Origin: UBA668 sp049318165
GTDB lineage: Bacteria > Actinomycetota > Acidimicrobiia > Acidimicrobiales > Ilumatobacteraceae
Length of the DNA stretch: 29,419 nt
Assembly (NCBI GenBank): GCA_049318165.1
Contig: JBMOGW010000017.1
Location: forward strand, 1 to 29,419
Reading direction: 5' to 3'
The notes beneath the pieces were generated by a model, which was not told where the DNA came from, did no database searches, and saw nothing but the letters and a program-made list of their open reading frames with translations. Shown here one piece after another: positions 13,923 to 20,294 of this stretch. The position numbers and the translations under genes are program-made. The first letter of the stretch is position 1. Every line of letters starts with the position of its first letter.

Positions 13923-13936
13923 GACGCATGCGCGTC
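13923..13936. repeat. Near copy of the 12832 palindrome
   Basis: GACGCATGCGCGTC shares 11 of 14 positions with the perfect palindrome at 12832-12845 and lies between the sigma factor stop and the surE-like start. Arms GACGC/GCGTC pair. It may be a second binding site of the same regulator or a chance GC-rich match. Confidence 0.3.
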
Positions 13937-13971
13937 ACGCGGTGTTCATCTCGACCGGGTACAACGTCCGC

Positions 13972-14880
13972 ATGCGCCTCCGCCTGGTCTCGTTGCTCGC
14001 CGTCGGTCTCGTTCTCGTGTCGTGCTCCTCGAAGGAGGAGAGTGAGCTGCCGTCCACCGGCTCGATCGACGCAAGCGTGACGACGCCGGCGCCGTCGACG
14101 GCCGCGCCGACGTCCGTCGAGTCCTCCACGCCCGACACGACCGCTGCGCCGACGACCACCGCGGTCGCCGATCCGTTGACGATCCTCGTCACCAACGACG
14201 ACGGTGTCTCGGCGCCCGGCATCGATGCTCTGGTGACGGCGCTGTCGGCGCTGCCCGACGTCGAGGTGGTGGTGGTCGCCCCTGCGGCGAACCAGAGCGG
14301 CACCTCCGACAGCACCACGCCCGGCGGTGTGAGCGTGCAGGACGCGACAACGGTGAGCGGCCACCCAGCGGTTGCGGTCGACGGGTTCCCGGCGGACGCC
14401 GTGAACTATGCGCTCGACCAGCTCGGCCTGCAGCCCGACGTCGTGGTGTCGGGGGTCAACGCCGGGCAGAACATCGGCACCTTCGTCCCGCTGTCGGGCA
14501 CCATCGGGGCGGCTCGCGTCGCCGCTCGCCGCGGGGTGCCGGCCATCGCCATCTCGGCGGGTGGCCTTTCCGGCACCGACTTCGCCACCGGCGCCAAGGT
14601 GGCGGCCGACGAGGTGACCGCGCTGCGCGGCTCGCTCGGCTGGGGCGAGAACACCGACCAGACCGTCGTCAACCTGAACACGCCGACGTGCGCCGCGGGC
14701 ACGTCGATCCGCGGCGTGGAGGACGTGCCGGTGGCGACGGCGTTCCCGCCGGGCACCAACGGCCTCGACCTCACCTTCGACTGCGCATCGACGGCCACCG
14801 ACCCGGCGGACGACGCCGTTGCGCTCACGATCGGCTTCGCGAGCCGGTCGATCGTCGCCGCCGACCTGACCGCCGGCTGA
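13972..14880 (+). CDS. SurE-family nucleotidase/phosphatase, exported lipoprotein
   Basis: A 302-residue protein. Residues 1-18 are a lipoprotein signal peptide (LLAVGLVLVSC, lipobox Cys18), followed by a Thr/Ser/Pro-rich spacer to about residue 67. The SurE domain starts at ILVTNDDGVSAPGIDAL with metal ligands Asp76 and Asp77, Ser109 (ANQSGT) and Asn163 (SGVNAGQNIG). SurE proteins are metal-dependent 5'/3'-nucleotidases or phosphatases, usually cytoplasmic. Here the lipid anchor would place the enzyme outside the membrane, where it might release phosphate from nucleotides. ATG 13972 is selected for the signal peptide; its ribosome binding site is weak. It lies 94 bases after the sigma gene and is convergent with the TauD-type gene 16 bases downstream. 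Confidence 0.85.
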   Translation: MRLRLVSLLAVGLVLVSCSSKEESELPSTGSIDASVTTPAPSTAAPTSVESSTPDTTAAPTTTAVADPLTILVTNDDGVSAPGIDALVTALSALPDVEVVVVAPAANQSGTSDSTTPGGVSVQDATTVSGHPAVAVDGFPADAVNYALDQLGLQPDVVVSGVNAGQNIGTFVPLSGTIGAARVAARRGVPAIAISAGGLSGTDFATGAKVAADEVTALRGSLGWGENTDQTVVNLNTPTCAAGTSIRGVEDVPVATAFPPGTNGLDLTFDCASTATDPADDAVALTIGFASRSIVAADLTAG

Positions 14881-14896
14881 CCGGCTCGCTCGGGCG

Positions 14897-15781
14897 TCAG
14901 CCGTCGCGCCGGGCCTTCAGCTGGCGGCGCATGTCGGCGTCGCGCCAGAACGTGGCGGTCTTCGAGCCGTACGGATCCCAGCGGGGGAGCGGCTCGGCCG
15001 GCTGGGGGTCGTCGCCCATCACGGTGACGCGCTGGATCACCCGCTCGCCCTCGAAGTCGTTCAACACGTGGTGCTGTGTGCAGCGGTTGTCCCACATCGC
15101 GATCGTGCCGGCGGTCCAGCGGTAACGGACGGTGAAACGCGGCTGCTGCACCCACTGCGTGAGGTGGCCGAGCAGCATGGCCGACTCGGCGTCGCTCAGT
15201 TCGACGATGCGCCGCGTGAAGTGCTCGTTCACGAACAACGACCGGCGGCCCGTCTCCGGGTGCACGCGCACGACGGGGTGGATGGCGCCCTTCTCGGGCG
15301 CCAGGTGCGGCGCGGCGTTGTGGTACGCCGTCAGTCCGTCGCACAGGTCGCGCAGCGGCGCCGACAGCTCGTCGTACGCCTTGCAGGCGTTGGCCCACAT
15401 CGTGTCGCCGCCCACCTCGGGCACCACCTTCGCCTGCAGGATCGCGAACTTCGACGGGCTGGGTGCGCAGGTGATGTCGCTGTGCCACTCGTCGGCGATG
15501 CCGCCCGCCCCGTCGACGGCGCGCAGCTCGAAGAACTCGGGGCGTTCGCGGGCGAGGTCGAGGTTCGGGTGCGCTTCCAGCTCGCCGAAGTGCCGGCCGA
15601 ACGCAAGGTGCTCGTCGGCCGTCAGGTGTTGCTCGGGGAAGAACAGCACCATGTGCTCGAGCAGCAGGCGGTGGATCAGTGCCGCGTCCTCGCGGGTCGC
15701 CCGGCCGAGCGAGATGCCGCGGATCTCCGCGCCGAGGGATCCGGACAGCCGACGGACGTCGAGGTCGGTGGTCGTGCTCAT
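14897..15781 (-). CDS. TauD/TfdA-family 2-oxoglutarate/Fe(II) dioxygenase
   Basis: A 294-residue enzyme with the metal triad His100-x-Asp102 (EWHSDIT) and distal His237/238 (TQHHVLND), plus the 2-oxoglutarate-binding Arg251 (VIQRVTVMGD). Family members hydroxylate and split substrates such as taurine, alkyl sulfates or 2,4-D with succinate and CO2 as co-products. The N-terminus LSGSLGAEIRGISL is typical of TauD. The substrate cannot be read from the sequence; no sulfonate transporter is next door. ATG 15781 is preferred over a TTG six codons earlier. It is divergent from another 2-oxoglutarate oxygenase 67 bases away. Confidence 0.9.
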   Translation of the reverse strand: MSTTTDLDVRRLSGSLGAEIRGISLGRATREDAALIHRLLLEHMVLFFPEQHLTADEHLAFGRHFGELEAHPNLDLARERPEFFELRAVDGAGGIADEWHSDITCAPSPSKFAILQAKVVPEVGGDTMWANACKAYDELSAPLRDLCDGLTAYHNAAPHLAPEKGAIHPVVRVHPETGRRSLFVNEHFTRRIVELSDAESAMLLGHLTQWVQQPRFTVRYRWTAGTIAMWDNRCTQHHVLNDFEGERVIQRVTVMGDDPQPAEPLPRWDPYGSKTATFWRDADMRRQLKARRDG

Positions 15782-15848
15782 GCGCAGGAGCGTACGCAAC
15801 GCGGCTCGGGCGCTGAACGGTCAGCCATCGAGGTCTACGCTCCAGCCC

Positions 15849-16796
15849 GTGGATCTGGTGCCCGTCGTCGACATCTCCGACCCGTCTGCAACCTCGCTCG
15901 CCGACCTCGACCGCGCGTGTCGTGACCACGGGTTCTTCCTGCTCTCCGGTCACGGACTCGACGACCTGATCGCCCGCACGTTCGCCGCCGCCGGCCGCTT
16001 CTTCGATGCTCCGGCCGAGGTGAAGGAGGCGATCCGCCGCGACGCAGCGAACCCGCTCGGCTACAACGACCGCGAGCTCACCAAGCGGCGTCGCGACCAC
16101 AAGGAGGTCTTCGACATCGTCGACCCGGTGCAGGGACGATCGCGTCACTACAACCGCTGGCCCGACCTCGAGGGCTTCCGCGAGGCGATCGAACAGCACT
16201 ACGACGCGTGCAGCGATCTGGCGGAGCACACCACCGACCTGGTGCTCCACGCCCTCGGGCTGCCCGCCGACCGCCAGGCGAACCATCGAGGCGACCGCAC
16301 CGCCAGCAACCTGCGGCTCAACCACTACACGATCGGTGATCCGGTGCCGGAGGGCGAGCGCGACGGGCTGTCGGCGCTGGCCGACGACGTGGCACTCGGT
16401 CATCACACCGACCTCGGCCTCGTGACCCTGCTGATCCAGGACGACGTCGGCGGGTTGCAGGCCCAGTCGGACGAGCACGGCTGGATCGACGTCGAGCCGC
16501 GACCGGGCACGATCGTCGTCAACCTCGGGGACTGCATGCAGGTGTGGACGAACGACGGCTACCGGGCTGCCGTCCACCGGGTGCTGCCGATGACCACGCG
16601 CACGCGGATGAGCATCCCGTACTTCCTCAACCCGGCCCGTGATTGCGTGGTCGAGCCGGTGGCCGAGCTGGTGCGCGATCGGCTGCGGTACCGGCCGTTC
16701 CCCTTCCGGCAGTTCATCGACGCGCGCAGCGCCGACAACTACGCCGACGTCGGTGCTCCCGACGCACAGATCTCGGACTTCCTCATCCCCGCCTGA
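15849..16796 (+). CDS. Isopenicillin-N-synthase-like 2-oxoglutarate/Fe(II) oxygenase
   Basis: A 315-residue member of the plant-type/IPNS oxygenase family. The N-terminal DIOX_N part shows VPVVDIS and RDHGFFLLSGHG. The 2OG-Fe(II) domain has His186 and Asp188 (GHHTDLGLVTLL), His243 (AAVHRVLP) and the co-substrate motif Arg253-x-Ser255 (RTRMSIPYF). Such enzymes act on diverse small molecules in oxidation, ring formation or ethylene biosynthesis. GTG 15849 is the likely start, since the conserved VPVVDIS begins at residue 4. No good ribosome binding site is seen. The open frame far upstream is antisense to the divergent TauD-type gene. The two enzymes may share a promoter region. Confidence 0.9.
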   Translation: MDLVPVVDISDPSATSLADLDRACRDHGFFLLSGHGLDDLIARTFAAAGRFFDAPAEVKEAIRRDAANPLGYNDRELTKRRRDHKEVFDIVDPVQGRSRHYNRWPDLEGFREAIEQHYDACSDLAEHTTDLVLHALGLPADRQANHRGDRTASNLRLNHYTIGDPVPEGERDGLSALADDVALGHHTDLGLVTLLIQDDVGGLQAQSDEHGWIDVEPRPGTIVVNLGDCMQVWTNDGYRAAVHRVLPMTTRTRMSIPYFLNPARDCVVEPVAELVRDRLRYRPFPFRQFIDARSADNYADVGAPDAQISDFLIPA

Positions 16797-16882
16797 GCGC
16801 GTGTGTCCCATTTCGTCGTGCTGAGCGGCTTCACCAGAGCGCAGCACGGGCAAGAGGCGCTCCCGCGATCGCTGGGACCGAA

Positions 16883-16903
16883 TTCTGGCCGATACGGCCA
16901 GAA
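16883..16903. repeat. Perfect 9-bp inverted repeat after the oxygenase gene
   Basis: TTCTGGCCG (16883-16891), ATA, CGGCCAGAA (16895-16903). It lies 86 bases after the oxygenase stop and before the GntR-operon promoter. It may be a terminator hairpin (no T run) or an operator. Confidence 0.4.
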
Positions 16904-16953
16904 AGCCGCCCCAGCGGATCCCCGTGAGGCCTCGCTGGCGCCGCGTTTGAGGC

Positions 16954-17002
16954 TTGACAGCGACAAGTCGTTGTATCAACGTAGCGGTACGTTGATACAA
17001 CG
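16954..17002 (+). promoter_or_regulatory. Promoter and tandem operator of the membrane protein-GntR operon
   Basis: A consensus -35 TTGACA lies at 16954-16959. Downstream is a perfect inverted repeat: CGTTGTATCAACGTA (16969-16983), GCGG, then its exact reverse complement (16988-17002). Each arm contains its own short palindrome of the form GTTG-N3-CAAC (16970-16980 and 16991-17001). Their centres are 21 bp apart, two helical turns, so two repressor dimers would bind on one face of the DNA. The second site ends at the ribosome binding site. The GntR/YtrA protein encoded two genes on is the obvious candidate to bind here and control its own operon. Confidence 0.75.
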
Positions 17003-17011
17003 GGAGGTTCC

Positions 17012-17845
17012 GTGGTTCTGGTGTATGTCGTTGTGGGCGCCTTGATCATCGGCACGTTCGTCGTGCGTGCGATGGGCAAGCGCCGCGCCCTTCCTGAACT
17101 CGGCACTAACGAGTGGATGGCATTGCAGCAGGGTCTTCCGCCGGCGCTGGTGGATGACCCTGCACTGTCCCGGTATGCGTCTCGCACCCGTCGGTGGCGT
17201 GCCTTCGGCGTCGCCGGCGGCGTCCTGGGTGCGTTCCTCTGGACGCTCATCCCGTTCCATGACGGCCGGCGACACTCGAACCTTCTGGTGGCTCTGTTCA
17301 TCGGGTGGTTTGTCGCGGGCGTCTTGCCCGAGTTGTTCGTGCGGAACCGGCCAGGCACCGACGTGCGGGCGGCCACACTCGAGTCTCGGAGCATCCGGCG
17401 CTACGTCACGTCCACGGCGGCTCGTTGGCTCGCCGGCAGCGTCGCGCTCACCCTTGCTGCCGTGCTGGTTCGCCAAACCGTCACGCTGCGCGTGGCGCCC
17501 ACTCGCGCAGATGCTGCCATGCTGCTGAGCGCATCGGTTCTCTTGGCGATCATCAGTACCGCTGCCGTGCGACGGATCGCCCTACGGCCACAGCCCGCGG
17601 GAGGGTCACACGACCTCGCCGTCGACGAGGCGATCCGCGGCCTCGCCACCACCCGAACGATCAGCGGATGGAGCGCGCTCCAGTACATCGTCGCGGGCTA
17701 CCTGGCACCCAAGGGCTCCTTCCCGCACGCCGAGCTCGTCCACACCTCCATCGCTCTCGCAGCGATCGTCGGGGTCATCGCGTCGTGGGCATGGGTCCCC
17801 ACCCGACTCGTGCGCCAGACCGAACGCCAAGACGCCCTCGCATGA
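17012..17845 (+). CDS. Polytopic membrane protein of unknown function, co-transcribed with a GntR regulator
   Basis: A 277-residue integral membrane protein that I do not recognise. Hydrophobic segments are at about 3-19, 64-82, 90-110, 135-153, 167-186 and 244-262, with Arg-rich loops between them. GTG 17012 follows GGGAGG by 4 bases. The downstream GntR repressor overlaps it by four bases. YtrA-type repressors in actinobacteria and Firmicutes often control membrane transport or efflux genes in the same operon, so a role in envelope stress or export is possible. No ATP-binding partner is encoded here. Codon use is slightly less biased to G/C at third positions than the che genes, and the gene may have been acquired; this is weak. 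Confidence 0.7.
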   Translation: MVLVYVVVGALIIGTFVVRAMGKRRALPELGTNEWMALQQGLPPALVDDPALSRYASRTRRWRAFGVAGGVLGAFLWTLIPFHDGRRHSNLLVALFIGWFVAGVLPELFVRNRPGTDVRAATLESRSIRRYVTSTAARWLAGSVALTLAAVLVRQTVTLRVAPTRADAAMLLSASVLLAIISTAAVRRIALRPQPAGGSHDLAVDEAIRGLATTRTISGWSALQYIVAGYLAPKGSFPHAELVHTSIALAAIVGVIASWAWVPTRLVRQTERQDALA

Positions 17846-18237
17846 TCATCGTCATCGACCAGGCCTCGGCGGTGCCACCGTTCGAGCAGCTCCGACAACA
17901 ACTGACCACAATGATCCTGGCCGGCACGCTGCCGGCCGGTCATCGGCTGCCCCCGGTGCGGCAGCTCGCCAGCGATCTCGGCCTGGCCAACGGCACCGTC
18001 GCACGCACGTACCGGGAGCTCGAGTCGGAGGGTCTCGTCACCACCAACGGCCGCCATGGCACCCAAGTCAGGGCGACCGCCGAGGCATCGTCCGAAGAAC
18101 GACGAGCTCGGCTACGCGAAGCAGCCCAGCTCTTCGCCCGCACGGCACAGCAACTCGGCGCAACCCCAGCGGAGATCGTCGCAGCAACAAGTGCCGCAGG
18201 CCTGTACTCGCCAGCCCCACTGTCCGACCTGGGGTAG
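17842..18237 (+). CDS. GntR-family transcriptional regulator, YtrA subfamily
   Basis: A 131-residue regulator. The winged helix is at about 8-75 (PPFEQLRQQLTTMILAGTL, LPPVRQLASDLGLANGTVAR, TYRELESEGLVTTNGRHGT). It is followed by only about 55 helical residues (REAAQLFARTAQQLGATPAEI), the short dimerisation tail that marks the YtrA subfamily. There is no FadR or HutC effector domain. The ATG overlaps the upstream membrane protein stop as ATGA. It most likely represses its own operon through the tandem GTTG-N3-CAAC operator at 16969-17002; this link is inferred from position and symmetry. The effector is unknown. Confidence 0.9.
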   Translation: MIIVIDQASAVPPFEQLRQQLTTMILAGTLPAGHRLPPVRQLASDLGLANGTVARTYRELESEGLVTTNGRHGTQVRATAEASSEERRARLREAAQLFARTAQQLGATPAEIVAATSAAGLYSPAPLSDLG

Positions 18238-18313
18238 GGGGCTTCGACCCGATGTCGCGCACAGAGCTGCCGTGATGCGCTGTCCGCTGGGGGCGAAGCA
18301 GGACACGCGCTGT

Positions 18314-18331
18314 ACGTCACCGCGGTGACGT
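18314..18331. promoter_or_regulatory. 18-bp perfect palindrome
   Basis: ACGTCACCGCGGTGACGT is a perfect 18-bp palindrome, flanked on both sides by GCGC. It lies 76 bases after the gntR stop and 117 bases before the membrane kinase-like gene. Either an operator for the downstream gene or a hairpin terminator without a T run; the absence of any loop bases in the symmetry favours a protein-binding site. Confidence 0.5.
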
Positions 18332-18448
18332 GCGCGAGCATCGTCCCTGCCCAACAGGGGTCTGACGCCTGGTCCTGGTCCCCACGGCCGATGCGCAGAG
18401 GACTTTGGTCCCTGCTCACCGAGGGGGCCGAATCGGGATACTTGCGAC

Positions 18449-19066
18449 ATGGTGCATCCCGTCGACGCTGACGTGACGCGCCGTGATCCCTGGTTCGTGC
18501 AACACCGATCGCGCGCGAAGGCGGTCGTGGCGCTGTCGTTCGTCGCCGTGTTCGTGCTGCATCTTCTGACGGACGACGCCGACCTGTCGGTGCTGTACGT
18601 CCTGCCGGTCACCCTGGCTGCGCTCGGCTTCGGCATGGTCGCCGGCATCGTGGCCGGCATCGTTGCGGTCGGGTTGACCGTGCTGGGCGTGGCCCTGACC
18701 TCCGAATCCGTGACGGTCATCGGCTGGTGCAGCCATGTCGCGCCGCTCCTGCTGCTCGGCTTCCTGGCCGGCGCCTCGGCCGATCGTGTGCGTCAGGCAC
18801 GCCGAGCCGAGCGGTACGCCATCGAGGTGGCGATGCTGCAACGCGACGCGGCCGAGGTGAACGACAGCGTCGTGCAGGGCATCACCGCCGCCCGCTGGTT
18901 GCTCGAGTCGGGCCAGGTCGACCGGGCGCTGGAGGTGCTCGACGACACCGCCGAGAGCGCCCAGACGCTGGTGTCGAGGGTGCTGGGGTCCGGCAGCGTG
19001 CTGCCGCACGAGCTGCGCAACGCACACCAGGTCCAGCGTCGCCCCACGGCGTCGGCGGGCGACTGA
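18449..19066 (+). CDS. Membrane protein with a kinase-like helical segment but no catalytic domain
   Basis: A 205-residue protein. Three or four transmembrane helices occupy about 23-41, 46-85 and 90-110 and resemble DUF4118/MASE-type sensor membranes. After the linker DRVRQARRAERYAIE comes a helical segment, EVNDSVVQGITAARWLLESG (136-155), then ALEVLDDTAESAQTLVSRVL. This resembles the dimerisation helices of actinobacterial sensor proteins, which commonly read EINDNVVQGL. No His in the expected place and no HATPase domain follows: the protein ends within about 25 residues. It may be a naturally short signalling partner or a degraded sensor kinase. ATG 18449 has no strong ribosome binding site. 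Confidence 0.7.
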   Translation: MVHPVDADVTRRDPWFVQHRSRAKAVVALSFVAVFVLHLLTDDADLSVLYVLPVTLAALGFGMVAGIVAGIVAVGLTVLGVALTSESVTVIGWCSHVAPLLLLGFLAGASADRVRQARRAERYAIEVAMLQRDAAEVNDSVVQGITAARWLLESGQVDRALEVLDDTAESAQTLVSRVLGSGSVLPHELRNAHQVQRRPTASAGD

Positions 19067-19145
19067 CCCCGCGACCGGGTACAGTCCTGGTGCGAACACC
19101 GTGCTTGAGGCAGTCCCGCTCGATCACCTGACGAGAGGGAACGAC

Positions 19146-19406
19146 ATGGCCGCCAAGCCGAAGCGCACCAAGAGCCACTGGTACGACGGGACGACCCCGT
19201 TCGAGGACCTCGACGTGACGCAGCAGCTCGCGCACGACATCGTCACCGAGCGCAGCGACCTGACGCCGTCGGTCGAGCGGATCATGTCCGCCGAACTGTC
19301 CGACGAGCAGCGCCACCAGGCACTCGAGGCGTTCGCGGCGTCGCTCGCAGTGCTCGACGACCCGAACCGCGACCCGCGCGTCGCGATCGCCAACGCGATG
19401 GCCTGA
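19146..19406 (+). CDS. Small hypothetical protein
   Basis: An 86-residue soluble, charged protein: Lys-rich start (AAKPKRTKSHWYDGTTP), then two predicted helices (DVTQQLAHDIVTERSD and SDEQRHQALEAFAASLAVLD) and an end DPRVAIANAMA. ATG 19146 follows GAGAGGG by 6 bases. I do not recognise the family and assign no function. It stands alone between the membrane protein gene and a convergent hydrolase gene. Confidence 0.7.
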   Translation: MAAKPKRTKSHWYDGTTPFEDLDVTQQLAHDIVTERSDLTPSVERIMSAELSDEQRHQALEAFAASLAVLDDPNRDPRVAIANAMA

Positions 19407-19434
19407 ACGTCGCGAAGGTCGGCGTCGTCCGTCG

Positions 19435-20268
19435 TCAGGACGGCACCACGACCTCCGTGGTGACGGAGAGCACGCCGGTCGCGGTGTGCACCGGCTCGCC
19501 GTGGATGGCGGCGCGTACGAGCGCCGCGATCACGTCAGGGTGGCTGTGGTTCAGCGCGTGCGCCCCCGGCACCATCACGGCGGTTGCATTCGCCATCCCG
19601 AACAACACGCTGATCCTGTCGCGGTTCACCAGCGGGTCGCGTTCGCCGGCCACCAGCAGCGTGGGCACGTCGAGCGCGCGCAGTCGCTCGATGGTGGGGA
19701 ACTCCGTCATCGCCTTGAACAGGTGCAGGCTGGTGACCACGCCGAAGCGCAGATAGTCGCGGGTGGCGATCGGGATCATCGACCGCGGCTCGCGAGGCCC
19801 GTCGAGCGTCATCTGCCACAGCGCCCGGCGGAACGGCTGGTTGCGCGGCCCGCCGGCCGGCGACACCAGCACGGCGCGTTCGATCCGGTCGGGGTGGTCG
19901 TGCGCGAAGGCGCAGATCGTGGGGCAGCCGAGCGAGTTGCCCACGAACGTCGCCCGTTCGATCCCGACGGTGTCGAGGTAGTCGGCCAGCGAACGGGCGA
20001 GCCGGGGAAGGTCCATCCGGCCCGGCAGGCGCATGCTGCGACCGTGGCCGGGCAGGTCGGGTACGAAGTTGCGGAACTCGTCCGTCAACAGCGCCGCCGT
20101 CGGCTGCATGTAGGTGCCGGAGATGCCGAACCCGTGCACGTGCACGATCGCCGGCGCATCGGCACCGGCGCTGGTGCAACGACGATGGTGGAACGGCACG
20201 CCGTCCACGATCAGCCACTCCGACTCCAGAGGAGGCACGCACCAGGCCCCCGACAAGTAGCGCTGCAT
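19435..20268 (-). CDS. Alpha/beta-fold hydrolase
   Basis: A 277-residue hydrolase of the alpha/beta fold. The oxyanion region is HVHGFGISGTYM, the nucleophile elbow GNSLGC holds the Ser, the acid is in AGERDPLV, and the His is near GAHALNHSHPD. Substrate class (ester, C-C bond, lactone) cannot be read. ATG 20268 has an excellent AGGAGGGG 5 bases upstream. It starts 26 bases from the divergent amidohydrolase, so both may share one control region and act in one degradation route, which is inference. Confidence 0.88.
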   Translation of the reverse strand: MQRYLSGAWCVPPLESEWLIVDGVPFHHRRCTSAGADAPAIVHVHGFGISGTYMQPTAALLTDEFRNFVPDLPGHGRSMRLPGRMDLPRLARSLADYLDTVGIERATFVGNSLGCPTICAFAHDHPDRIERAVLVSPAGGPRNQPFRRALWQMTLDGPREPRSMIPIATRDYLRFGVVTSLHLFKAMTEFPTIERLRALDVPTLLVAGERDPLVNRDRISVLFGMANATAVMVPGAHALNHSHPDVIAALVRAAIHGEPVHTATGVLSVTTEVVVPS

Positions 20269-20294
20269 CCGGCCCCTCCTGCGAAGATCATGCC

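Noticed and set aside
14406..17000. 864-codon minus-strand open frame across surE, tauD-type and IPNS-type genes
   Set aside because: It runs antisense or out of frame to three well-supported genes and shows no recognisable domain.
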